Origin: Adiantum capillus-veneris
Taxonomy: Eukaryota; Streptophyta; Polypodiopsida; Polypodiales; Pteridaceae
Assembly: GCA_014529385.2 (NCBI GenBank)
Contig: CM043955.1
Coordinates: 151,171,640-151,235,639 of the forward strand
Length of the DNA: 64,000 nt
Direction of reading: 5' to 3'
Part shown: positions 11,129-20,177 of the stretch, in pieces
Numbering within the stretch: the stretch's first letter is position 1
Layout: each line of letters begins with the position of its first letter
Notes under the pieces: generated by a model
Told to the model about the DNA's origin: nothing
Seen by the model: the letters and a program-made list of their open reading frames with translations, nothing else
The model's database searches: none
Position numbers and translations under genes: made by a program

Positions 11129-11487
11129 TTCAAAACCTTAGTTGCCACTCCTCTTAGCCTTTGAAAATCGGCTCTTAAGTATCTACACCTATGGCTCAAA
11201 GTGGTTAATTATAGAGAGTAGAGGAGTAGGTCTAACATAGCAGAGTTGCCGAGGGCTAGCTCCTTTCGGACTTCTTATGGCTCAATAATGGTAAAGCCGT
11301 AGGCAAGTCTAAAAAGACTCCATTATTAAGTCCAAAGCTCCCGAGGTGTGCACCATATCCCACATAGTGGGCTCAACAAAACCGATAATAGATCCCAGTT
11401 CCACTTACCCTAATATAATTAACAACATCAACCATTTATAGGCTACTTAAGGACCTCTCTTCTTAAGCAAGAAAAGAGAAACCAAAT

Positions 11488-11499
11488 GCTCTGATACCA
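11488..11499 (-). promoter_or_regulatory. Primer-binding site of element B (tRNA-iMet)
   Basis: GCTCTGATACCA on the plus strand, one base from the LTR. On the element strand it is TGGTATCAGAGC, complementary to the 3' end of plant initiator tRNA-Met, the usual minus-strand primer for gypsy and copia elements. Confidence 0.92.
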
Positions 11500-11500
11500 A

Positions 11501-11644
11501 TGTAATGGAAATGGCCTATGAACTTAGAGAATAGCGGAATTAAGAGAATTAGAGTGAGCAACTTTGAGAGCATAGATGGTGAACTTAATTGGTAGTAGCA
11601 ACTTAATCATAACACTTAATTAACTAGGCATGAGCAATACCTTT

Positions 11645-11690
<46 letters not shown>

Positions 11691-13352
11691 AGAGAATATG
11701 ACAACAGTTGAGGACCGGATTTATGTGGAGCCGGTCTCCCCTCCAACAGGCATTTATATTATAGATTCTCTCATTAAGAGAGACTTGATACAATACAATC
11801 TTTGTGTTCCTTGAGACCTCTTTGGCAGTATGGAGATGGAAGCTTCATACACCAAGCTTTTGCATAATATCAACAATCAATCTTAGCTTGAAAACAATTA
11901 AGAACTCGTGAACATCATTAGTCTTTGTGTTCCCTAAATCATTTGAGTGCATGAGGATGTATACTTTTATGCATCGACTTGTGCCTAAAGCAACAATTAA
12001 TCTACCTTGCAATACAATTAATCTACTTGCATTAAGTAACTAATCTACTTGCAATAAACCATTAGCCTTCTTGCAATAAGCATAACATGCACTTTGTGGA
12101 AAGCATTAACTATCCCAAGCCTCTGTCCCAAGATCTCAAACACCTTCGAAGGTGGAGAGAGCTAGCAGGGAATGAGGGTAGGGAAGAGGAAGAAGAAGTA
12201 TTCCATAGGAGAAAGAAATAATTCCTCACTTATCATCGCTCTTCTTGCTTAGCATACATAATAGCATAGTAATGAAGATGGAGAAGATGGAAAGCTTAAG
12301 CATTGAAGCATAGCTCTTGGTTGGATTTGCATTCCATAGCCAAGAGTGTTGGTGTAGGCTCTCAACTTCTCAAGGAGCTTGGAGAAGGAGATGGAGCTCT
12401 TGCAGCTTGCCTAGCACACCATGAGAGTGTTTGTGAGTGTGTGTGGGTGAGTATACCCCCTAGCTTGCTTGGGTCGACCCCCCCTTGTAGCTCATGCTTG
12501 AAGCTCATTGGACCCCTCCAGGCCTAGCCAATCATAAGCAGGAGGCATTACAAGCAGCAAGGGTAGCCTTGAGACAAGTGTCCCCCTTTCCCCTTTGAGA
12601 GAGAGGACTTGATAAATGCAAAATCAATTAATTAAATCCCCTAAATTATCATTGGACCCCTTGGGTGGCCAACCAATAGGCTTTAGGCACACCATGAGGG
12701 CAACATGAGGAGGAACTTGACAAGTGTCCCTTTTGCTTTCTATGTACCATGCATGCTTTGTGTTAGTGTGTGGGTGTTCTCTCTCATCCCCCCTCATGTA
12801 GGGCTCGCCCCCTCCTTGTAGGGATTGAATCTTTGACTTTTGACACCTCAACTCCTCATGCATAGGCCCAGTTCCCACCACAAGCTTGGCCCTTAAGCAC
12901 TTTAAGCTTGGGCTGGGTTCTCACCTCAAGTGCAACCCTAACATCTCAAGCATGTCAAGCATCTCAATCATTAAGCACCTCAAGCATCTCAAGCACCTCA
13001 ATCATCAAGCACCTTAGTCATCAAGCATGACAAGCAGGACAAGCACCTCGAGCTGGGTCAGGGTCCCGCGCCTCAAGCTCAGCCCTAGCTTATCGAAGGT
13101 CAAAGGACTTTTACACACATTATTGGAGGTCTTCAATGAAGCTAACACTAAGGTCTTATGCTCCATTGGTTAGCCTTGCTCCTTGATAGACCATCTCTCA
13201 TTTGGGCTCCTTTACCATTGGCCCCGTGTTGAGATAGATCTATAAGCACATGTCTATATCTTAACCCTCGTTTCCGTTTATTCTCCCACATTAAGTGATC
13301 AGTTTAATATGAGAAAATCATTTGGGTTGGTTAGATATTAGTTTTTATGACA
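11501..13352 (-). repeat. Right (5') LTR of element B
   Basis: 1852 bp, matching 5187-7035 with about 20-25 differences by eye. This is the promoter-bearing LTR for the minus-strand transcript. Confidence 0.93.
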
Positions 13353-13357
13353 CTTTG
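13353..13357. repeat. Target-site duplication of element B, right copy
   Basis: CTTTG immediately after the LTR end TTATGACA, matching 5182-5186. Confidence 0.9.
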
Positions 13358-14680
13358 TGTCATGATCTTATCGGTGGGGTAGGTCAGACTGCCAGAGTGA
13401 ATGGCAAAACCCTGTTTCGCATGACTCATCAACTCCTGAATAGAAGTTGACTTCTGTTCCAAGCAGTGATCTCGGATCTCTGTAGGTAGACCCAAGTTAA
13501 ACCGCTCAATCTGTTCCTTGAACGAGACCTTCTTGAATGAAGAGGTGGGTAGAAAAGAGCTCCAGAATCTCTCGCAATAAGCGTCCACTGAATCTTTCTT
13601 GGTCATCCGAAGATGGTTCTAAGCAGCTCGTATATCGCGTTCATACTCTCGAGTCAGCCAAGAAGAAATAAAAAGCTTCTTAAATTTCAGCCATTTAATT
13701 AGCGCAGTCTTGTTTAAAAGAAGCGTGGACCACCATGTTCGAGCATTCCCCTTAAAGTAAGAGGCAGCTCTCTGAATCTTAGAGTGCTTTGAGTAGCGTC
13801 CTCCCACGAAAGCGATGTCAAAGTGCTGTACAAAAGGCAAAGCCTTCGAAGCATCTCCATATCCCGAAAACGTGTCAAATTTAATTGACTGTCCACCTTC
13901 CTTAAACTCTCGGACCTTGCTTTTATCTTCCAAAAAATCATATTGGTTGGCTTTATAAAAATTCTTCTTCTTTGCATAAAAGTTGTTGCCGTCAAAGTTT
14001 GAACTGTCTGTAGACGAGTCCTCGGTAGAACTATCTCTCACTGTAGACTTCTTTGCCTTTTTCTTGCCCTTTCCGAAGCGTTGTTTCTTGCTTCGCTTTT
14101 TGCCTTTGCGGTCTTCTTCGCTCGAGTTAGATGAGCTAGAAGAACTGTCAGAAGAAGAAGAAGAAGAATTGGGTACTCCTTCAAATTGAACACGCTTCTT
14201 CTGTTTCTTTGCTTTTTCAAATGTTGACTGACTACCCAAATAGCCTGGGAAGTGAGTGCCTTTCTTCTGCTTTTTGCCGTGCTTTTTAGCTTTGTTCTGC
14301 GCGTCAAAAAGCTGAGCAATTCGCGCATCAACCACCTCTTCTAATTCCTTCTCTGTATACTTCTTGTGAGTAGAAGGTTTCTTGAGAGGGGGTTTTGGGG
14401 GTGGTGTTGTGGTTTTCTTCCACTGCGCATGCACCTCCTGGAAGGATGTCTCGCTCGTATATTTTGCAAATTTTGGGTCCTTCGCAAAATTGAGCATCAT
14501 CTTGGTTGCATTGCCGATCAATTGATGACGCTCCATCTCTCGACGCTCCGCCTGAGTAGGAATCTTCGTTGTGATCCCTTCCCGCATCTCCGGATGCAGA
14601 GGGAGTCGACTGATCTTTGCCTGAAGCCATAGGTGTCGCGAAATTGGGATCGGATTTCCCGTAGAAGAGAAATCGGCCGT
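13358..14680 (-). pseudogene. Gag of element A (5' portion)
   Basis: Two frames, 13619-14773 and 13331-13606, joined by a frameshift near 13615. The N-terminal part is Ser/Lys rich (GVPNSSSSSSDSSSSSSNSS, KKRSKKQRFGKGKKKAKKS). The capsid-like part shows GYGDASKALPFVQHFDIAFV, NARTWWSTLLL and VDAYCERFWSSFLP. The likely start is the ATG at about 14630 (MASGKDQSTPSASG); upstream codons run through the PBS and LTR. Element B interrupts the frame at 13357/5187, before the zinc knuckle. Confidence 0.8.
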
Positions 14681-14692
14681 GCTCTGATACCA
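14681..14692 (-). promoter_or_regulatory. Primer-binding site of element A (tRNA-iMet)
   Basis: GCTCTGATACCA on the plus strand, one base from the LTR start at 14694; TGGTATCAGAGC on the element strand. Confidence 0.92.
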
Positions 14693-14693
14693 T

Positions 14694-15339
14694 TGTAACA
14701 AACTTGGACACTCTAGTGTCCAAGTCAAGAATCTACCAGGACAGCACCAAATAACCACTTCAAAACAGTTCACAGTTCACAATTGAGTCAACACTCGCCC
14801 CCGGCGGAGTTCCGTGCCTAGAGATATTGGCCCCAAAGATTGGCACCCCTTTCGGTATTTCTTTTTGGATTAATCTGAGTTCAAAGTACAAGAGTGCGGG
14901 CAGGCGCTCACACTCAGACTCTACCTCCAGATACTCTGAGTTGTGAGAGGCCTGCTCACATATTTAAAGGTACAAGGGTTGCTAAAAGCAGGGCCCAAAA
15001 GCTGAAAATCAAAAGCTCAAAAGCTTCCCACAAAACTGCCTCTAAAGGCTTTTAAATTAAAGCAACTTGAGTGTTCTATCTTTCTCAACTCCTTGCGTGG
15101 AATAAAGCAGATGCTTTTAATAAAAATAAAGCAGTTTGCTTAGCATTGCTGCGTACAAAAAGCAATGCCAAAAACTGCCGCACAAAAGCCTGCCAAAAAG
15201 CTGCCGGAAAATCCACCGCGTTTTGCGGGCTGCCACGTCAGCAGGTGTACGGAGCTTACGCGTTTCACGGTTTCAGCCACGTCAGCACTGTGGGTTAGGG
15301 TTTTCCCAGTTAGGGCAGCCATGTCATCACTTTGTGACA
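14694..15339 (-). repeat. Right (5') LTR of chromovirus A
   Basis: 646 bp, TGTAACAAAC at the left and TTTGTGACA at the right. It lacks the solo LTR found in the other copy. At about 14828-14866 its minus strand carries a block of nearly 40 bp also found in the LTRs of element C. AATAAA-type signals lie in the AT-rich part (15100-15135). Confidence 0.92.
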
Positions 15340-16862
15340 GTGTCTACCCTCGCACGTCTCCGAGGAGAGGATCTTGTGAGGCTTACAACAGAGTTGACTG
15401 GGATTTTCAAATACTTGGATCAGAGGAGTGTCAGCTCTCTATAGATGTGCGCACAGCTAGGTGCTCTTGGCAAGGGGAAGAGGGAAACGCTTCATGCTCA
15501 CTCGTTCGGTTAGACAGGGTTGCCCTCTTACCCCCTTTCTCTTTCTCTTCTATGTTGAGGCGATGAGCAGATTTTTGACTTCACAAGAGGTTGGTTTGCG
15601 TGGCTTAGAGCTCCCTATTAGGGGACGAGTTGCTTGACACTGAGTTTGGTTACAACTCAGGCATGTACTTGGAGGGCCGTCAGGCCAATCTGCACAGGTG
15701 TGAGCAGGCTCTTGAGGTGTTTTGTTGTGCATCATGAGCACTGATCAACTGAAGGAAGTAGCCCACTTGCATGGAGCGCTTGAGGCAGCCTCTTGGTTGG
15801 AACCCCATGGTTAGCACACAGAGAGGCCACTTGGTTGGTAGCAGGCCTCATGTTTCTTGGGGTCCCATGGCAGAGGGTCTAGCCCACACTCTCGGTGAGT
15901 AGCTACAGTTTTCAGGCCCTCGTGAAGAGATTCAGAGCATCCAGCTACGAGGCATGAGGGGGGTGCAAAGCATGTGTCAGGATATTATAGAGGCTATACC
16001 ATTTGAGTGGCATACCCCTCTTGAGGCAATAGCTCCCAGATGGATGGGGACCTGCAGGCGTCTGGAGGTCCTCATTGCAGTTAGGGCTTGCTCGGAGTCA
16101 ATGCCCCACATGTTTATCGAGATTCAGAGAGAGGGTCCTCTTCACAGAGTCTTAGTAGAGGCACCACAAGTTGCAAAGTAATTTTTTTAGAGGATCCGAG
16201 TTGTGGGTCTATGGGAGGACTTGTGTTCATTGATCCTGACCCAGCAGATCTTCAGTCAGGACACTGGCGGCTTTGGGCTTGGGAGAGCCGCCCTCTGGTA
16301 CGAATGCAGTGAGACCCGGGAGAGTGGTTCTGGCAGGATCCTTTCTCTTCAACGGATCACCCACGGACTCCTTTTTTCCAGTACACAGCTCGCTTGGGGT
16401 GACATATACTAGCAGCACGAATGAGGCTCGCCCAGCTACAGCACTTCAGTGGCAGGAGGAGGGTCTCACAGTCGAGTTCTTGTCAGGTTTCTGGGAGCGG
16501 TTGTGGGACAGGCCGCTGAGGAGAGTTACTATGTTTCAGTGGCTAGTTGGGCACACGTTACAGCAGTTGGGAGTTGGTTGGTACACAGCGGCTTCTCGGC
16601 AGCATGTGCAGCCTGTGGCCATCCTTTGGAGAGTCAATGTCACTGTTGGTGGGACTGCCCCATGGCACAACAGATTTGGCTTCAAGTTCTTCGGCTGATG
16701 TCAGCCTCTCCACAGCCCGACAGTACACTTGGGGTGTTGGGCCCTACACTCCATTTTGAGTTGGCTTCCACCAGCAGGATGATAGTGATCCAGGGGGGTC
16801 GACCTACACTTCAGCATGCCACAAAACTCATCCCCCAAGAATGGTGCAGTAATAGAGAGTGG
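15340..16862 (+). pseudogene. Non-LTR (LINE) retrotransposon remnant, RT and zf-RVT part
   Basis: Decayed LINE ORF2 on the plus strand. At about 15505-15635 one frame reads SVRQGCPLTPFLFLFYVEAM followed by SRFLTSQEVGLRG, the LINE RT motif around RQGCPLSP. At 16449-16862 another frame has a zf-RVT-type segment (CAACGHPLESQCHCWWDCP, then QQIWLQVL), the zinc finger usual at the C-terminus of plant LINE RT. Stops and frameshifts separate the parts, and the YADD region is not recognisable. The remnant starts at the edge of element A and is cut by element C at 16862, so both appear to sit in it. Confidence 0.75.
16858..16862. repeat. Target-site duplication of element C, left copy
   Basis: AGTGG before the LTR start; the same five bases follow the right LTR at 24934-24938. 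Confidence 0.85.
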
Positions 16863-18203
16863 TGTCACCAAGAGGTGTATTTTTCCTGTTGCCTTCCGTA
16901 AATAAGTACTAGATATTTTTATTTATTTTTATTTTTACTTGTTTTCCCCGGAACCCTTGAAAAGATGCAAGTGGACATTGCATGGCCAGTGTGAAACGGC
17001 TTCGGCCGAATAGGTTTCTCACAGCGGGAGTTTGGGTCGGTCAGTCTGGGACCGGTCGGGCCAGTTAGCACTGAATTCTGATGAGTTTGGAAGCCTGTGT
17101 GCGCCAAATGAAATCTGGGCCACTCGGAAAGTCACTTACAACTTTATAAGTCGGTGGGAACTAGAGAATTAACTCAAAAGGGGCAAACTGGACACATGGC
17201 GGCTCCTGGTGCAGTTTTCCACTTCCATCAGCAAGAGGGGGCGCCCAATTTGAGAGAGGAGGCTGATTTGACTCATAAGTGAGCTACAGTGTGTGTGTGA
17301 GTAGTGGGTGCAGGTCTACAGCTTTAATGGAAAGCTTGCCTTCTCCTCTGTCTCATGTAGCGCGATGATTTGCTCTCGTGCATCTCTCTCTCCCCTTTGG
17401 CACATATGGTAATGCCCCACTAGTTGGGCTACTCAGATGAACATGTACAGTTCGGGGGGTTTATGCGCGTTTGCCAAGGCAAGAGCCTTCTGAACAGGAA
17501 CCGGATTAGCTAATTGCTAATCCCCAACAGGTACGCACAGTTCCATCGCGAAAGATTGCGAGTTCGGAGAGTTTTCTCGCGTGAAAACTCGTCCGATTCA
17601 CAGGGGAACTATCCCATTGCGTGCGGGAGCCCTTGGGACACGCGTAGGCGTGTTCGCTCCGCTAAAAACGATCCGAAACAGCGAATTACAGCCTGCTGTG
17701 TTTTTCTGCAGGTTTAGGGTTTCGCACCTAAAGTGCAAGGGAACACCGGGGGAGCCTCGTGAGAGCCTTGGGATGCGTGTACAGGCTTTTGGGCACCCGG
17801 CAGTGAAAAACAGGGAATTACAGCCCGCTGAAATTCTGTGATAGCTCACCAGAAAGCTTCCAGATAGCGAGGGAATCTGTCCTAGACAGGTGCTTTTGAC
17901 CTAGAGGGGTTTTTGCGTCGTTATGCTGCCAAAATCAGGTCGAAAACCTGCGTTTTCAGCCCTCGCCAGGTTTGGACAGCTTTGTGAAAGCTTGTGCGAA
18001 GTGGTCGGATCGTCTACCTTAATTTGAATAAAGAAATACCGAAAGGGGCGCCAGTCTTTGGGGCCTACAGGGTGTCGGTCTCATGTGCGCAGTGACATTC
18101 TAGTCGCTGGACGCAACTTTGTCCTCTTCCCTTCTCAGTGCTCTGTGTAAAGTTAACAGGTAATTGAAATAGTACCGCCCTCTACGTTGTACAGGTCGGT
18201 TAT
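16863..18203 (+). repeat. Left (5') LTR of element C
   Basis: 1341 bp starting TGTCACC and ending CGGTTAT. Identity with the right LTR extends past TGTACA through GG(T/C)CGGTTAT(A), so the end is not at the CA. A possible TATA box (TTTATAAG) lies near 17150. AATAAAGAAATACCGAAAGGG at 18027-18047 belongs to a block shared with the LTR of element A. A small frame at 17514-17717 recurs in the other LTR. Confidence 0.88.
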
Positions 18204-18204
18204 A

Positions 18205-18220
18205 TGGTTCCATCGACGGG
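18205..18220 (+). promoter_or_regulatory. Candidate primer-binding site of element C
   Basis: TGGTTCCATCGACGGG directly after the LTR. It starts with TGG as expected for a site that pairs with a tRNA CCA end. I cannot assign it to a tRNA; it is not the initiator-Met site used by A, B, D and G. Confidence 0.5.
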
Positions 18221-18289
18221 ATAGTCACTTTTTCTTCAAAAAGTGCAGCGTGGATTGTTGTGGGTGAAAGCAACACAGAGCTTGTCGTT

Positions 18290-20147
18290 ATGGCAGAGAA
18301 GAGAGACCAAGTACCTGAAGAGGGATCTTCCTCACATGGCACAGAGAAAATTCCTTCAACTCTTCAAGAAGAGGATAGGTTGTTTCGAACTCAACTGCGT
18401 TGCTGCATGGACATGTTTCAGCAGTTGGCTAACAACCCAAGAATGCAGGAGTTTTTACAGGCTCCGACACAGGGTTTTCAACCTCCTACACAGGGCATGA
18501 CTAAGCCGTTGCAAGAAAAGGAGATTTCCAATGCGCAGAGGACTCATGATGCTCAAGGGAAAGCCCATGTGGTTGAGCAACTAGCGGTGTCCAATGATCC
18601 AAAGCAGCTTGCTTTAGCTGGACAAGAACCGTTTTTGAATGGTCAAGGGAGTAATGAACACGCTATGCGTCAGACCCTTCCATTACCTAATACTTATCCT
18701 GGTTATTTTGGAGGTGGTTCAGTGTTTCAAGCTATGGCTGGACCTTCCACAGGTTATATGCCAGGAAATGTGTTCGGGACAATGCAAACAGGCATGGGTA
18801 ACCCTATGTACGCGAACATGGGTGTCCAACCAGGTTTTCAGGGTGCCTATGGCCAGTTTCGAGTGCCTGGAACACAATTTGGTATGGCTGGTTTTTCACA
18901 GCCATACGTACAAAATGCACATGATAGGTAAAACAGTTGATGCGAGTGCTGGAATGAACAATCATGGAGCACCACTGTTACAGGCACCTGTTTATGATAA
19001 TGTGGCTCCTTTGAGTCAGCTTAAGGATTACAAGGAAGGTGGGCAGGGAGTGAAGTTTGAAACTTTTAGAGGAACTGAGGATCAATTGAAGGCTTTGACC
19101 TTCATACAACAGTTTGATGCAGCTTATGCTGGAGGAAACTTCACGGAATCTTCAAAGATACGCAAGGCTGCCACTTTCTTGAAAGGGAATGCGCTTCAAT
19201 GGTAAACCGCATTGTTGAACCAGGGTCAAGGCCCAACAACGTGGGTACAATTCAAACAGCTTTTTGCGCCTGCATGGTTGACAAACACTTTTGAAGTGGA
19301 TGTGATGACAGAATGGCACGAGTTGAATGCTAAACAGTGTGCGAATCTGGAAGAGTACAATAAACAGTTTTGGGCCGCGCTGTTGCCAGTCACCTCTTAC
19401 AGGTTTGTGCCATTGTCAGAACAGATTGAGAAGTACTGTTGCGGAATACCCAAGAAAATCGGGGACTACTGCACAAAGACTACTGTCATGAATATGTTTC
19501 AGTTGATAAAGAATGCAAGAGTGGCCAGCAATCTGTCGAAGGGAGATTCCGATGGATTTAATAGCCACAAGAAAGGGTCCCAGGGCAAACAGTTTTCAGC
19601 CAAGGGCAATTTTGCAACACAGCCTTCTGAGCCTCCCACAAAGAAGCCCTCCACTGAAGAAGGTGATACATCTAAGAAGCAGTCTAAGTCTTCTTCGGGA
19701 CGAGGACAAGGACAAAAGAGGCATTTTTTTGGCAAAACTTTTGAAGAACGGAAAGCTCTTAGGGAGGCCAAGAAATGCTACATTTGTGAACAGGAAGGAC
19801 ATTTTGCAAATGAATGCCCACAGAAGAAGTCACAGGATAAGGATGACAAATCAGACCATAAAGGGAAGAAGCCAAAGCCAAGTGCAGGACTTGTTCCAGA
19901 TTTGGTTGGAGACCAGCCAAACACAGATGCCACGGAGTTGTGCAGAGCTTGGGGCAAAGTTAGAGACCAGACAATGCTGGTTTTCTTTGATCCAGGAGCC
20001 CGTGCAAATTTCATATCACCAGAATTGGCATCAAAGTTGGGCATTCGTGCAGAGGAGATGGGTATGACAGGGGAAGCAGGTTTGGCATGCCCAGGTCATT
20101 CAGAGCCCGTTACTCCCATTTTGGGGAAGCTTCGTCTGCACATTTAG
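18290..20147 (+). pseudogene. Gag and protease N-part of element C
   Basis: The start ATG at 18290 (MAEKRDQVPEEG) has good context. The first frame ends at 18931. A frameshift near 18925 moves into a second frame with the Gag core (EGGQGVKFETFRGTEDQLK, FIQQFDAAYAGGNF, GNALQW), then a TAA at 19203. The frame reopens with NKQFWAALLP, a zinc knuckle CYICEQEGHFANEC (CX2CX4HX4C intact) and the protease active site FFDPGARANFISPELASKLG (D-P-G). A TAG at 20145 follows LRLHI; the homologues have Gln here, so it is a simple CAG-to-TAG change. Gag builds the particle, and the protease would cleave Gag-Pol. Confidence 0.85.
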
Positions 20148-20177
20148 AGTTATGTCGATGCGGAAGAGTTTCATATT

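Larger units (their letters stand above)
5187..13352 (-). mobile_element. Element B: gag-only (TR-GAG-like) gypsy retrotransposon
   Basis: A complete insertion bounded by two LTRs (5187-7035 and 11501-13352) and the 5-bp duplication CTTTG. It lies in the gag of element A. On the minus strand it has a PBS for tRNA-iMet (11488-11499), an open 492-codon gag, a collapsed pol region and a PPT next to the left LTR. Aligned by eye with its relative D (36-42 kb), the pol region lacks most of the protease, the RT core and the integrase core. The LTRs differ by only about 1.2% by eye, so the damage looks older than this insertion. It was probably mobilised in trans. Confidence 0.88.
1..15339 (-). mobile_element. 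Chromovirus A (Ty3/gypsy LTR retrotransposon), partial and interrupted
   Basis: A gypsy element on the minus strand. Its order, right to left, is LTR (14694-15339), tRNA-iMet PBS, gag, zinc knuckle and protease, RT, RNase H, integrase with chromodomain, PPT, and LTR (1-976). The left LTR begins outside the window, so no TSD can be read. The gag region is split by element B (5187-13352), and the left LTR holds a solo LTR (347-883). Comparable LTR parts differ by roughly 5% by eye, older than B. Many frameshifts and stop codons show that the copy is dead. The right edge abuts LINE sequence. Confidence 0.9.

Noticed and set aside
5985-12527. Identical 74-codon frames at 5985-6209 and 12303-12527
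   Set aside because: They lie at the same place in the two LTRs of element B. Conservation is explained by LTR identity; no protein family or codon signal.
14681-14692. Possible tRNA-iMet gene fragments at GCTCTGATACCA sites
   Set aside because: Only the 12 bases complementary to the primer are present, one base from an LTR start; no tRNA body. These are primer-binding sites.
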